Assembly (NCBI GenBank): GCA_046297455.1
Contig: JBKBIT010000015.1
Coordinates: forward strand, 1-64,000
DNA: 64,000 nucleotides
Reading direction: 5' to 3'
Source: ZYF759 sp046297455
GTDB taxonomy: Bacteria > Pseudomonadota > Alphaproteobacteria > Rhizobiales > Rhizobiaceae
The notes under the pieces are model-generated. The model was not told the DNA's origin, searched no databases, and worked only from the letters and a program-made list of their open reading frames with translations. The translations under genes were made by a program, and so were the position numbers. Shown piece after piece: positions 51,108 to 60,660 of this stretch. How positions within the stretch are numbered: the first letter of the stretch is position 1; each line of letters opens with the position of its first letter.

Positions 51108-52165
51108 TCGGGCGCCAGGATCGTGCACTGGTCCGGAACCGGCAGCAGCCACGCCTTTTCGCCGATGGAAAGCGGCTGCGAGAGCGGCCCATTGGCGATG
51201 AGATGGCCGGCGCCGGTCTCGCACTGGTACTGGTAGGCCCGGCCGAGATAGGTGCGCAGACCCAGCGTGGCCGGAATGCCTCCGGCTGACGGATCGCTCG
51301 TCACCTGCAGGCCTTCCGGGCGCGTGGCGAGCACGAAATCGTTGGGGATCTCGCCATAGCGCCCGCCTCGCAGTTCGAGCTTCGCGCCATCGGTGGTGCG
51401 GGCAAGAACCGACCCACCGTCGCGGCTTTCGACCTTCATCGGAATCAGGTTCTCGAACCCGACAAATCGTGCCACGAAGGCATTGGCCGGACGCTGGTAG
51501 AGCGTTTCGGGCGTGTCCAGCTGCATGATTCGGCCCTCGCTCATGATCGCCACGCGGTCGGAAATCGAGAACGCCTCTTCCTGATCGTGGGTCACATAGA
51601 CAGAGGTCGTGCCGTTGGCGCGCTGCAACTGGCGGATCTCCACCCGCATGTCGACGCGCAGCTTGGCGTCCAGGTTGGAGAGCGGCTCGTCGAACATCAG
51701 GAGCGGCGGCTCGATGACGAGCGCGCGCGCCAGCGCTACGCGCTGCTTCTGGCCGCCCGAGAGCGCGGCTGGCAGTCGGTCGGCGAGATGGGCAAGTCCC
51801 ACGCGCTCCAGCATTTCCAGCGATTTCCTGTTGCGTTCGGTCGACGTGACCCCGCGCTGCTTGAGGCCGAAACCGACATTGTCGCGCACACTCAGATGCG
51901 GAAACAATGCATAGTTCTGGAAGACGAGGCCGATATTGCGGGCATGGGCCGGCAGGCGGGTCAGATCCTTGTCGCCAAGCCGGATCGAGCCCGAGGTCGG
52001 CTCCAGGAAGCCGGCCACCAGGCGCAGCGTCGTCGTCTTTCCGCAGCCAGACGCGCCGAGAAGCGAGACGAGTTCGCCTTCGCCGATGTCGAGCGACAGA
52101 TCCTCAAGCACCTTCGTGGTGCCGTAATGGGCCGTGACGGATTGGATGGAGAGGGGAAGGCTCAC
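51104..52165 (-). CDS. ABC importer ATPase (PotA/FbpC-like)
   Basis: 353 residues. Walker A LLGASGCGKTTTLRLVAG, Q-loop NIGLVFQNYALFPH, signature LSGGQKQRVALARAL, Walker B LLMFDEPLSNLDAK and the switch His in YVTHDQEEAFSI are all present, with a C-terminal TOBE domain (VLATRPEGLQ...CETGAGHLIANG). It energises the importer with two permeases (52178, 52969) and a binding protein (53889). Confidence 0.93.
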   Translation of the reverse strand: MSLPLSIQSVTAHYGTTKVLEDLSLDIGEGELVSLLGASGCGKTTTLRLVAGFLEPTSGSIRLGDKDLTRLPAHARNIGLVFQNYALFPHLSVRDNVGFGLKQRGVTSTERNRKSLEMLERVGLAHLADRLPAALSGGQKQRVALARALVIEPPLLMFDEPLSNLDAKLRVDMRVEIRQLQRANGTTSVYVTHDQEEAFSISDRVAIMSEGRIMQLDTPETLYQRPANAFVARFVGFENLIPMKVESRDGGSVLARTTDGAKLELRGGRYGEIPNDFVLATRPEGLQVTSDPSAGGIPATLGLRTYLGRAYQYQCETGAGHLIANGPLSQPLSIGEKAWLLPVPDQCTILAPE

Positions 52166-52177
52166 GGGAATTGTCCC

Positions 52178-52966
52178 TTATTTCGCGACGATGGTGAGGC
52201 CAAGCGTACGCTCGACAATGGCCATCACGATGACTGTCAGGACCATCAGCAGCACCGAGACCGATGCGATGGTCGGATCGAAGAACTGCTCGACATGGGC
52301 CAGGATCTGGATCGGCAGCGTGGAGATGCCGGGCCCGGTCAGGAAGAGCGAGACCGACACGTCGTTGATCGACGTGATGAAGGCCAGGATAAAGGCGGCG
52401 ATCACACCCGACCGGACGTTGGGCAGGACGATGGTGAAGAATGTCTTGGCGGGCGGGCTGCCCAGACTGATGGCGGCCTCCTCGATGCTGAAATCGAAAG
52501 AGGACAGCGCTGCCGAAATGACGCGAACGACATAGGGAAGCACCAACAGCGTGTGGCCGATGAGCAGCGTCATGAAGATCGGAAAACCGGCGCCGACATT
52601 CACCGATCGCAGCAGCGAGAAGCCGAGCACGATTTCCGGAACCAGGATTGGCAGGATGAACAGCGTCGACAGCCATCCCGGCAGCTGGATCCGGTAGCGG
52701 TTGAGCGCATAGGCGGCCGGAATGCCGATGATCAGCGCCAGCCCTGTGGCCAGAAACGCGATCTGCAACGAGGTCACGATGGTCCGCCGGAAGGCACTGA
52801 TGTTCCAGATGTTCTCGAACCAGTGCAGGGTGAAACCCTGGGGCGGGAAGGTCAGGTAGCTGGTATCGCTGATCGATGCGCCGAAAATGATGACCAGCGG
52901 ACCCAGCAGGAAGAGATAGACGAGCGCGGCGAAGGCGATCAGGAAGGGGCTGACACGTGTCGTCAT
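52178..52966 (-). CDS. ABC importer permease (PotC-like)
   Basis: 262 residues, six membrane helices; ATG 52966. The EAA coupling loop reads EEAAISLGSPPAKTFFTIVL, and FNIWNIS precedes the first cytoplasmic region. It is the second permease of the importer. An earlier in-frame start extends into the neighbouring permease gene and is rejected. Confidence 0.9.
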   Translation of the reverse strand: MTTRVSPFLIAFAALVYLFLLGPLVIIFGASISDTSYLTFPPQGFTLHWFENIWNISAFRRTIVTSLQIAFLATGLALIIGIPAAYALNRYRIQLPGWLSTLFILPILVPEIVLGFSLLRSVNVGAGFPIFMTLLIGHTLLVLPYVVRVISAALSSFDFSIEEAAISLGSPPAKTFFTIVLPNVRSGVIAAFILAFITSINDVSVSLFLTGPGISTLPIQILAHVEQFFDPTIASVSVLLMVLTVIVMAIVERTLGLTIVAK

Positions 52967-52968
52967 GA

Positions 52969-53793
52969 TCACACCGCCATCGGGTTGAGACGCCGCGCGA
53001 TGCGCGTCATGACGAGAACGGTGACGATCGTCACCACCACCATAATGGCGGCAATGGTCGAGGCGCCGGCCCAGTCGAAGGCGACCATCGCCCGCTGATG
53101 CAGGAAGGTGCCCATCACCATCTGCTGGTCGCCGCCAAGCAGATGCGGCGTCGCATAAGAGGTGAAGCTCGCGGTGAAGACCAGCACAGCCCCGACGATC
53201 AGGCCGGGCGTCGCCAGCGGCAGGATCACCTGCCGGAAAGTGCCGGCAGGGGTCGCGCCCAGCGATGACGAAGCCTGGATGAGGTCGTCGGGAATGTTGT
53301 CGAGGACGCCGACGAGCACGAGGACCATCAGCGGCACGAAGAGATAGACCATCGCCACGATGACCGCGCCCTGGGTGTAGAGCATGGTCACCGGCGCGTC
53401 GGTGATGCCGATCCACTGCATGAAATTGTTCAGGATGCCGTTGCGGCCGAGCACGATCAGCCACGCGAACGAACGCACCACCACGCCTGTCAACAGCGGG
53501 AATACGGCCAGCACGATCAGGATCGATTTCAGCCAGGGCGGGCTCTTGGAAACGACATAGGCTGTCAGAAAGCCCACGAAGAGCGAGATGACGGTCGTAG
53601 CAAAGGCGATCTCGAAGGTGCGCCAGAGAACGGTGCGGCGAAAGCCGGATTCGAAATACCAGATATAGGGGCCCAACAGCCCGCGCGGGTCGGTGAAGGT
53701 AACGCTGATCGTTGCCGCCACCGGCAAGATCAGGAATATCACCACCGCAAGCGTCGCCGGCGACGCCATGATCCAGCCTGCGAAGCGTTTCAT
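52969..53793 (-). CDS. ABC importer permease (PotB-like)
   Basis: 274 residues with six helices, starting MKRFAGWIMASPATLAVVIF. The EAA loop reads IQASSSLGATPAGTFRQVIL. It ends two bases before the PotC-like gene, so both are translated together. Confidence 0.9.
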   Translation of the reverse strand: MKRFAGWIMASPATLAVVIFLILPVAATISVTFTDPRGLLGPYIWYFESGFRRTVLWRTFEIAFATTVISLFVGFLTAYVVSKSPPWLKSILIVLAVFPLLTGVVVRSFAWLIVLGRNGILNNFMQWIGITDAPVTMLYTQGAVIVAMVYLFVPLMVLVLVGVLDNIPDDLIQASSSLGATPAGTFRQVILPLATPGLIVGAVLVFTASFTSYATPHLLGGDQQMVMGTFLHQRAMVAFDWAGASTIAAIMVVVTIVTVLVMTRIARRLNPMAV

Positions 53794-53888
53794 GTTGTTC
53801 TATCTCTTCGAAGGTGCCGCCATGGGGCGGTCATGCAAACGGGGCGGCGAGCGCCGCCCCGACAGTGATGGCTTCGGAGCCCTCGGGC

Positions 53889-54920
53889 TTACATGCCGAA
53901 AGTTTCGTTCCAGCTGTCGATCCAGTCGCCCTTTGCGGCGTTCATCTTCGTGTAGTCGACGCGCTGCAGGCTCGAGATCATGTCGTCGCCATAGGTCCAC
54001 AGGGCAGCCTGCTCGTCGGTGAGCTCAACGGCGGTGTGAACGGGCGCGTCGATGCCTTCCTCGGCCAGACGCTGCTGGATTTCCGGCGACAGCACGAAGT
54101 TGATGTACTGATGCGCCAGCTCGACCTCGGTTGCACCGGCCGGGATGTTGATCGTGTTCAGCGTCGCGATCGAACCTTCCTCGAGCTCGGCCCAGACAAC
54201 GGTCGGCACCGCAGCCTTGATCTGTGCGAGCGCGAAGTCCTGTGCGATCGAGGTCGTGATCTCGCCGGTCGAGAACAGGTTGATCATTTCCGAACCGGTA
54301 TTGTAGTTCTTCACGACATTGGCGCGCAGCTCTTCCAGTGCGGCGAAGGCCGGCGCGGAATCCTCGAAGGCGTCGGTACCGGCATATTCACCGGCCTTCA
54401 GCACGACCATCGGGCCTGCCGTGGTGGTGATGCCGGGAAGCGACACCGACGACGCGAGGTCTTCGCGCCACAGATGGTTCCACGACGTGATCGGCTCTTC
54501 CACCTGCGCGGTATCGTAGACGATACCGACGCGCCCGATCGTGTAGGCCGGGCCAAACTCGTCCTGCGGGGCCTGGGCCAGGTCGTAGAGACCTTCGATG
54601 TTCGGGACCTTGGAACGGTCGACAGGCTGGAACAATCCAAGCTCGATACCCGTCTGCGAGAAACTGTCGGTCAGGTAAATGATATCGACGCCGCCACCCT
54701 GGCGCATCTGGACGCGATTGAGACGGTCGGCATTGTTGCCGGTCTCGATCACGATTTCGCATTCGCAGATTTCCTGGAACGGATCGAGAATGATTTCCTG
54801 CAGCTTGTCGCCATTGAATCCCCACCAGGAGATGGTGAGGGTCTTCGACATGGCCGGCGTGGCTGCCAGTGCCGCTGCCATGGCCAGGACGGAGAGCGCC
54901 GTACCCCTTGCGATTGTCAT
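53889..54920 (-). CDS. ABC importer periplasmic binding protein (PotD-like)
   Basis: 343 residues from ATG 54920 with a signal peptide (LSVLAMAAALAATPAMS). The domain begins TLTISWWGFNGDKLQEIILD, and later IIYLTDSFSQTGIELGLFQP and FSTGEITTSIAQDFALA follow the spermidine/putrescine- and Fe-type binding-protein pattern. CECEIVIE contains two Cys. It is the first gene of the operon, so the ligand (polyamine, nucleoside-like or other) sets the pathway. The adjacent deaminase, nucleoside hydrolase and dipeptidase make a nitrogenous ligand plausible. Confidence 0.82.
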   Translation of the reverse strand: MTIARGTALSVLAMAAALAATPAMSKTLTISWWGFNGDKLQEIILDPFQEICECEIVIETGNNADRLNRVQMRQGGGVDIIYLTDSFSQTGIELGLFQPVDRSKVPNIEGLYDLAQAPQDEFGPAYTIGRVGIVYDTAQVEEPITSWNHLWREDLASSVSLPGITTTAGPMVVLKAGEYAGTDAFEDSAPAFAALEELRANVVKNYNTGSEMINLFSTGEITTSIAQDFALAQIKAAVPTVVWAELEEGSIATLNTINIPAGATEVELAHQYINFVLSPEIQQRLAEEGIDAPVHTAVELTDEQAALWTYGDDMISSLQRVDYTKMNAAKGDWIDSWNETFGM

Positions 54921-55563
54921 GAAGGTTTTCCTTTCTGTTTGTCCGCCGCGACTTCTAGCGAAGAGCGGGGCTGCGTGAAGCCTATTTTTTGTCCATCCAC
55001 AGGGCAAGCCCAATAATGAGGCACAATCTCAGCGAGCAGTCACCGCTCACGACACAACCGGATGAGATTGACCAGTCTGTACGTTGACGAAGCCATGGGG
55101 AAAGGCCTCCGTCGGGGGCAACAAGCACCCAGCGCCAGGGAGCGCAGATCAGTGTTGCGAACGCGAGGCGTTCGGGAAAGCCTGGAAACCATCGGGAGTT
55201 GAAGGTCGGTTCATACATCCTCGCCGCCTTCTCACCTTCGATCTAGAGACGCTTCATCTCGGCGTCGAGTTCCACCGGCGGCCGAAAGGTCATCAGTCCA
55301 CCGATTTCGTAGCGCACGGCGCCACGAGCGCCAGAATCTGGCTGATGAGCATCCCATCGCTTGCCGTTGTCAGGAGATATTCTGGAAGGCTTCTGGAGAG
55401 GACACGGTTCCCCGCCACGGCATCATGCACCGTTGACTACAAGAGCAGCGCCGTTTGTCAAAGCGCACGCCCGGGATTTTGACGGTTGTCCCACACTGGC
55501 CGATGACAGACCTTTCGGCTCGGGCTATCCCGCACGAGCAACCGAAAAGGAATCGCCCCCCAG
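54921..55563. other. 643-bp stretch without a supported gene
   Basis: This lies between two divergent promoters (binding protein leftward, nucleoside hydrolase rightward). Several short frames are open in both strands but none has a recognisable motif or a convincing ribosome binding site. On the minus strand, positions about 55380-55244 read as plausible protein text ending PPVELDAEMKRL and a TAG, which may be a remnant. It should hold both promoters; I see no clear repeats. Confidence 0.5.
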
Positions 55564-56505
55564 ATGACCAACAGATTGATCCTCGACACAGATGGTGGCG
55601 TCGACGACGCGCAGGCGCTGATGATGCTGGTGGCGAACGGGCGCGCGCCGGAGGCGATCACCACGACTTTCGGAAATGTCGGCGTGGATCAGGCGACCCG
55701 CAACATGCTCGACACGCTGCGCATCCTCGGCCGAGATATTCCGGTTCACCAGGGCGCGGCGCAGCCGCTCGTCCAGCCGATCGTCAATGCAACCGCCATT
55801 CACGGAACCGACGGGCTTGGCGGCGCGCAACGGCCTTCCGATCCGATGTCACCAGCCGGCGGCGATGCCGTGGGCTTCCTGCGGACGCTCCTGCGTGAGG
55901 CCGCCGCAAAAGGCGAAACGGTCGACATCCTCGCCATCGGCCCCCTTACCAACATTGCACTGATACTGAGGACCGATCCGGACTGCGCAGTTGCCATCGG
56001 ACAACTCACCATCATGGGCGGCACCGTGAACGGGCGCGGCAACATCACGCCGGCGGCGGAGTTCAACATATATGCCGATCCCGAGGCCGCCGAAATCGTC
56101 TTCTCCGGCAGCCTCGACATCGTCCTTGTCCCCTGGGAAACCTGTGCGGCGCATTTCATCGGAGGAGATGCCGTCGACGACCTTCTGTCCGGCAGCGACT
56201 CCACCTTGCTCGGCCGGTTCGCAAAGGCGCTCGCCGATCATGCGAGACGTGTGACCATTTCATACGGAAACGGCGACATCTTCCGCTATGTGGATCCGCT
56301 GGCGGCTGCGGTCATCATTGATCCTGCGGTCGTGACCGGCTCGCTGGAAGCCGCCGTATCGGTTGCGCTTGCACCGGGCTTGACGCGCGGCATGACGGTT
56401 GTAGACCCGAGCGGTAGGCTGGGTGCCAAGTCGGTTCGCATTGTCACGACTGCAGATCTGGACCGCTTGACAGCACTCTTCGCGCGTTCACTAACATCCG
56501 CCTAG
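55564..56505 (+). CDS. Second inosine-uridine-type nucleoside hydrolase
   Basis: 313 residues. The N-terminal calcium motif reads LILDTDGGVDDAQALMMLVA, where the usual DTDPGxDD is changed to DTDGGVDD, which keeps the Asp ligands. ILAIGPLTNIALILRTDPDC and AAEFNIYADPEAAEIVFSG are family features. It differs clearly from the paralogue at 47375, so a different nucleoside is likely. It reads away from the importer operon. Confidence 0.88.
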   Translation: MTNRLILDTDGGVDDAQALMMLVANGRAPEAITTTFGNVGVDQATRNMLDTLRILGRDIPVHQGAAQPLVQPIVNATAIHGTDGLGGAQRPSDPMSPAGGDAVGFLRTLLREAAAKGETVDILAIGPLTNIALILRTDPDCAVAIGQLTIMGGTVNGRGNITPAAEFNIYADPEAAEIVFSGSLDIVLVPWETCAAHFIGGDAVDDLLSGSDSTLLGRFAKALADHARRVTISYGNGDIFRYVDPLAAAVIIDPAVVTGSLEAAVSVALAPGLTRGMTVVDPSGRLGAKSVRIVTTADLDRLTALFARSLTSA

Positions 56506-56699
56506 CCGGCTATTGGGCCAGGAAGGCTCTTGCCGGCCATCCCGCGCGGCTTTTGTCTGGTGGTGGAACAGAATTCCTGTTTTGAGCGCCAAGTGGGATG
56601 GCGTTTCCATTCCCGGCAGTGCATTTGGCCGCCGCGAGCCTGCGGTCAAGGCTCATTCCAACTAGTCTCATGGCGAAACGGCACCTGAGAGGAAGAGCC

Positions 56700-57698
56700 A
56701 TGAAACGAATTGCCATTATCGGCGCTGCCATGGCCGCGCTGACCGCCACCGCCCCTGCGCATGCGCAGAACCAGATCCTGAACGCCTCCTACGACATCGC
56801 ACGCGAACTCTTCGCGGCCGTCAATGCAGCCTTCGTGCCGGCCTACGAGGCAGAGACCGGCGTCGCCGTCACGGTCGACCAGTCGCATGGCGGCACGTCA
56901 CGGCAGGCCCGGTCGATCGCAGAAGGTCTCGAGGCCGACGTGGTGACCTTCAACCAGGTCACGGACATCGATTTCCTCGTCCAGCAGGGCTTCGTTGCCG
57001 CAGACTGGCAGGGAGCTTTCGACAACAATGCGTCCCCCTATTACTCCCTGCCCGCCTTTCTCGTGCGCGCCGGCAATCCGAAGAACATCCAGGACTGGAA
57101 CGATCTGGTGCGCGACGACGTCCAGGTGATCTTCCCCAACCCGAAAACCTCGGGCAATGCGCGCTACACCTATCTGGCCGCACGCGCCTTCGCGCTGGAG
57201 GCCTTTGAGGGCGACGAAGACGAGGTCGATGCCTTCATCACGAAGATCTTCGACAATGTGCCGGTCTTCGACACCGGTGGACGCGGTGCCACGACCACGT
57301 TCGTCGAACGCCAGATCGGCGACGTGATCATCACGTTCGAAGCCGAAACCATGGGAATCGCCCGGGAATTCGGCGAGGACAATTTCGAGACCGTCATCCC
57401 GTCTCTGTCCCTGCTGGCCGAGTTTCCGGTGGCCGTGGTCAACCGGGTCGCGGAGCGGCGCGGCACGCAGGAACTGGCGCGTGCCTATCTGGAATTCCTC
57501 TATTCCGAGGACGGCCAGCGCATCATCGCAGGGCATGGCAACCGCGTTCACCACGAGACCGTGGCCGCCGAGTTCGCCGACCAGTTCCCGGATGTCAGGC
57601 TGGTAACGGTCGAGGATGTTTTCGGCGGCTGGGACCAGGTCCAGGAAGAACATTTCGCCGCCGGCGCCCGACTCGACCAGCTGTTCGGCGAGCGTTGA
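56700..57698 (+). CDS. sbp: Sulfate-binding protein of an ABC importer
   Basis: 332 residues from ATG 56700 (GAGGAAGAG upstream), with a signal peptide ending AHAQ near residue 23. The mature start, ILNASYDIARELFAAVNAAF, then VDQSHGGTSRQARSIAEGLE, ADVVTFNQVTDIDFL and FPNPKTSGNARYTYLAA are diagnostic of Sbp/CysP. It binds sulfate or thiosulfate in the periplasm for the CysTWA transporter that follows. No cys regulator is beside it. Confidence 0.93.
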   Translation: MKRIAIIGAAMAALTATAPAHAQNQILNASYDIARELFAAVNAAFVPAYEAETGVAVTVDQSHGGTSRQARSIAEGLEADVVTFNQVTDIDFLVQQGFVAADWQGAFDNNASPYYSLPAFLVRAGNPKNIQDWNDLVRDDVQVIFPNPKTSGNARYTYLAARAFALEAFEGDEDEVDAFITKIFDNVPVFDTGGRGATTTFVERQIGDVIITFEAETMGIAREFGEDNFETVIPSLSLLAEFPVAVVNRVAERRGTQELARAYLEFLYSEDGQRIIAGHGNRVHHETVAAEFADQFPDVRLVTVEDVFGGWDQVQEEHFAAGARLDQLFGER

Positions 57699-57763
57699 TC
57701 CCATCGACTTTCCGATGACGGACCGGCGGATGAACATCCGCCGGTCCTTCCCTTCGAAGACAT

Positions 57764-58597
57764 GTGAGCATCGTGGCCCGTAAACCCGTCATTCCCGGCC
57801 TCAAATTGTCGCTCGGCATCACGCTCTTCTATGTCGGGCTGATCATAGCGCTGCCGATCGGCGCGCTGATCTTCAAGGCGGCGAGTCTTGGTCCGGCAGA
57901 CTACTGGCAGATCGTATCCTCGCCGCGGGCGGTCGCCAGCTATCGCGTCACCGTGCTTTCGGCACTTGCTGCCACCGCCTTCAATCTTGTCTTCGGTCTT
58001 GCGCTTGCCTGGGTGCTGGTTCGCTACGATTTCCCCGGGCGGCGCATCGTGGATGCCATCGTGGACCTGCCTTTTGCGCTTCCCACGGCGGTCGCCGGCA
58101 TCGCCCTGACGGCGCTGTTCGCGCCGAATGGCTGGTTTGGCGCGATCCTCATGGATTGGGGTATCCGCGTCGCCTACACGCCGCTCGGCATCATGATCGC
58201 GATGTCCTTTACCAGCCTGCCCTTCATCGTGCGCACGGTGCAGCCGGTGCTGGAGGATCTCGATCCGGCGCTGGAAGAAGCTGCCCAATCGCTCGGCGGC
58301 AGCGACGCCTCGATCTTCGCCAGGGTCATCCTGCCGCTGCTGGCGCCTGCACTGATGGCGGGTGTGTCGCTCTCCTTCGCGCGCAGCCTCGGCGAATTCG
58401 GCGCCATCATCTTCATCGCCGGCAACCAGCCGATGCAGACAGAGATCACCGCACTTCTGGCTTACATCCGGCTTGAAGAGTTCAACTATCCGGCCGCCGC
58501 CGCGATAGCCTCGGTCCTGCTCTTCACCGCCTTCGTCATGCTGGCGATCACCAATGCCGCGCAGGCTTGGGCGCTGCGCTACACGAGGAGAGGCTGA
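57764..58597 (+). CDS. cysT: Sulfate ABC importer permease CysT
   Basis: 277 residues, GTG start. Helices and motifs are typical: LPIGALIFKAASLGPADYWQ, PFALPTAVAGIALTALFAPN, and the EAA loop EEAAQSLGGSDASIFARVIL, then SFARSLGEFGAIIFIAGNQP. CysW follows with a one-base gap. Confidence 0.93.
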   Translation: MSIVARKPVIPGLKLSLGITLFYVGLIIALPIGALIFKAASLGPADYWQIVSSPRAVASYRVTVLSALAATAFNLVFGLALAWVLVRYDFPGRRIVDAIVDLPFALPTAVAGIALTALFAPNGWFGAILMDWGIRVAYTPLGIMIAMSFTSLPFIVRTVQPVLEDLDPALEEAAQSLGGSDASIFARVILPLLAPALMAGVSLSFARSLGEFGAIIFIAGNQPMQTEITALLAYIRLEEFNYPAAAAIASVLLFTAFVMLAITNAAQAWALRYTRRG

Positions 58598-58598
58598 A

Positions 58599-59492
58599 AT
58601 GGCGTCTCACGGACACGCAAAGCCGCCCCGTGTCGGCGATGGCCCGCTTTTCCGGCGCATTCTCATCGCGCTTGTGCTGATCACCGGCGCGCTGCTCATC
58701 GTTGCCCCGCTCGCCGTCATCGGCGTTCAGGCATTTTCGCTCGGCACACGCCATTTCGCCGAGACCATCGCCCATCCCGACACCCGCCATGCCATCTTCC
58801 TGACGGTCATAACGGCGCTGATCGCCGTGCCGCTCAACACCGCCTTCGGCGTCGCGGCCGCCTGGGCGATCACCAAATACGAATTCTGGGGCAAGCGGCT
58901 GCTGCTGATCGTTATCGAGATCCCGTTCTCGGTGTCCCCGATCGTGGCGGGCGTGGCCTATCTCTTCGTCTACGGGCTGCAGGGCCTGTTCGGCCCCGCG
59001 CTTCAGGATGCCGGCATCCGCATCATGTTCGCGCTACCGGGCATCGTTCTGGCATCGATGTTCGTGACCGCCCCCTTCGTCGCGCGCGAGCTGATCCCGC
59101 TGATGCAGGCGCAGGGCCGCGACCAGGAGGAAGCCGCGACCTCGCTCGGTGCATCCGGCTGGCGGACCTTCTTCACCGTCACGATCCCCAACATCCGTTG
59201 GGCGCTGCTCTACGGCGTGGTGCTCTGCAACGCCCGCGTCATGGGCGAGTTCGGCGCCGTTTCGATCGTCTCCGGCAACATCCGGGGCCAGACCAACACG
59301 CTGCCACTGCATATCGAGCTGCTCTACCACGACTACAACACCGTCGGTGCCTTTGCCGCCGCTTCCATTCTTGCCGTGCTCGCCGTGGTCACCATCATCG
59401 CCAAGGTCTGGCTGGAACGCCAGGGCGCTGGCCGCCGTTCGAGACCGGCACTCGCCGCACCCCAGACCGCCATCACGGAGAAAATCCCATGA
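58599..59492 (+). CDS. cysW: Sulfate ABC importer permease CysW
   Basis: 297 residues; ATG 58599 lies directly after the cysT stop. FSVSPIVAGVAYLFVYGLQG, EEAATSLGASGWRTFFTVTI (EAA loop) and RVMGEFGAVSIVSGNIRG identify CysW. The stop overlaps the cysA start (ATGA), so cysTWA is translated as a unit. Confidence 0.93.
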   Translation: MASHGHAKPPRVGDGPLFRRILIALVLITGALLIVAPLAVIGVQAFSLGTRHFAETIAHPDTRHAIFLTVITALIAVPLNTAFGVAAAWAITKYEFWGKRLLLIVIEIPFSVSPIVAGVAYLFVYGLQGLFGPALQDAGIRIMFALPGIVLASMFVTAPFVARELIPLMQAQGRDQEEAATSLGASGWRTFFTVTIPNIRWALLYGVVLCNARVMGEFGAVSIVSGNIRGQTNTLPLHIELLYHDYNTVGAFAAASILAVLAVVTIIAKVWLERQGAGRRSRPALAAPQTAITEKIP

Positions 59493-60508
59493 AGATCGTG
59501 CTCGACAATGTCGCGAAGACCTTCGAAAACTTCCGTGCCGTCCACGGTGTCTCGCTGGAGATCGAGAGCGGCGAGCTGGTTGCCCTGCTTGGACCGTCCG
59601 GTTCGGGCAAGACCACCATCCTGCGGATGGTAGCGGGCCTCGAATATACCGATGGCGGCCACATCTTCTTCGGCGAACAGGACGCCACCGACATCGCCGT
59701 GCGCGAGCGCGGCGTGGGCTTCGTCTTTCAGCATTATGCGCTGTTTCCGCACATGACGGTCGCCCAGAATATTGGCTTCGGCATGAAGGTCTCGAAAGTC
59801 AGGCGTTCCCGGGCGGAGATCGCCAGCAGGGTGGAAGAGCTGCTGAGGCTGATGCAGCTCGAAGGCCTCGGCGACCGGTTTCCGGCACAGATCTCGGGCG
59901 GTCAGCGGCAGCGTGTCGCGCTTGCCCGCGCACTCGCCGTCGACCCCAAGGTGTTGCTGCTCGACGAACCGTTCGGTGCACTCGATGCCAATGTGCGCCG
60001 CGACCTGCGCCGCTGGTTGCGGGAGATCCACGACGAGCTTGGCATCACGACCATCTTCGTGACCCACGACCAGGAAGAGGCACTGGATCTGGCCGACCGG
60101 GTCGTCATCCTCGACCAGGGCCGCATCGTCCAGCAGGGCACGCCCCAGGAGGTCTGCCGCAATCCGGGCTCTGCCTTCGTCATGCGCTTTCTGGGCGACG
60201 CCAATCGCTTTGATGCCGACGTCTCCAAAGGCGAGGCCGCACTGGCAGGCCTGCGTCTGCCGGCGCCCGGCGTCCCGGACGGCAAGGCGCATGTGTTCGT
60301 GCGGCCGACAGACCTTGACTGGGCGGGCCAAGGCGATGGGCTGCCAGCGCGCGTATTGCGCGTCATCGACCGCCCCGACAGCCGCCGCATCCTTGCGCTG
60401 ACTGAGCAGGATGAGCCCGTCGAGCTCGACGTGGATGTGGAAACGCAGGTCACGGCAAGCCAGCAGGGTGTCTTGCGCATCAGGCGCGCGAGCGTCTTCG
60501 CTGCCTGA
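59489..60508 (+). CDS. cysA: Sulfate ABC importer ATPase CysA
   Basis: 339 residues. Walker A ALLGPSGSGKTTILRMVAG, Q-loop VGFVFQHYALFPHMTVAQNI, signature ISGGQRQRVALARAL, Walker B VLLLDEPFGALDANVRRDLR and FVTHDQEEALDLADRVVI. The C-terminal TOBE-like part contains FVRPTDLD. It hydrolyses ATP for the CysTW permease. Confidence 0.94.
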   Translation: MKIVLDNVAKTFENFRAVHGVSLEIESGELVALLGPSGSGKTTILRMVAGLEYTDGGHIFFGEQDATDIAVRERGVGFVFQHYALFPHMTVAQNIGFGMKVSKVRRSRAEIASRVEELLRLMQLEGLGDRFPAQISGGQRQRVALARALAVDPKVLLLDEPFGALDANVRRDLRRWLREIHDELGITTIFVTHDQEEALDLADRVVILDQGRIVQQGTPQEVCRNPGSAFVMRFLGDANRFDADVSKGEAALAGLRLPAPGVPDGKAHVFVRPTDLDWAGQGDGLPARVLRVIDRPDSRRILALTEQDEPVELDVDVETQVTASQQGVLRIRRASVFAA

Positions 60509-60660
60509 CGCCAAAAGCAAAAGCCATGCTGCGCAGCGTCGCCCCAGCAAGCGATCTGACCGTCCGAGTGCGCGGATATTGAGACTGCCCTGCTCGAATT
60601 TTCGACCTTGTGCGGCGGGTCCGTTCCCGATTTGCTGACCGCTTCAATGCGGAGATGTCG

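Noticed and set aside
55084..55482. 132-codon plus-strand frame
   Set aside because: No motif, biased Arg/Ser content and no ribosome binding site; a protein-like reading exists on the other strand over part of it.
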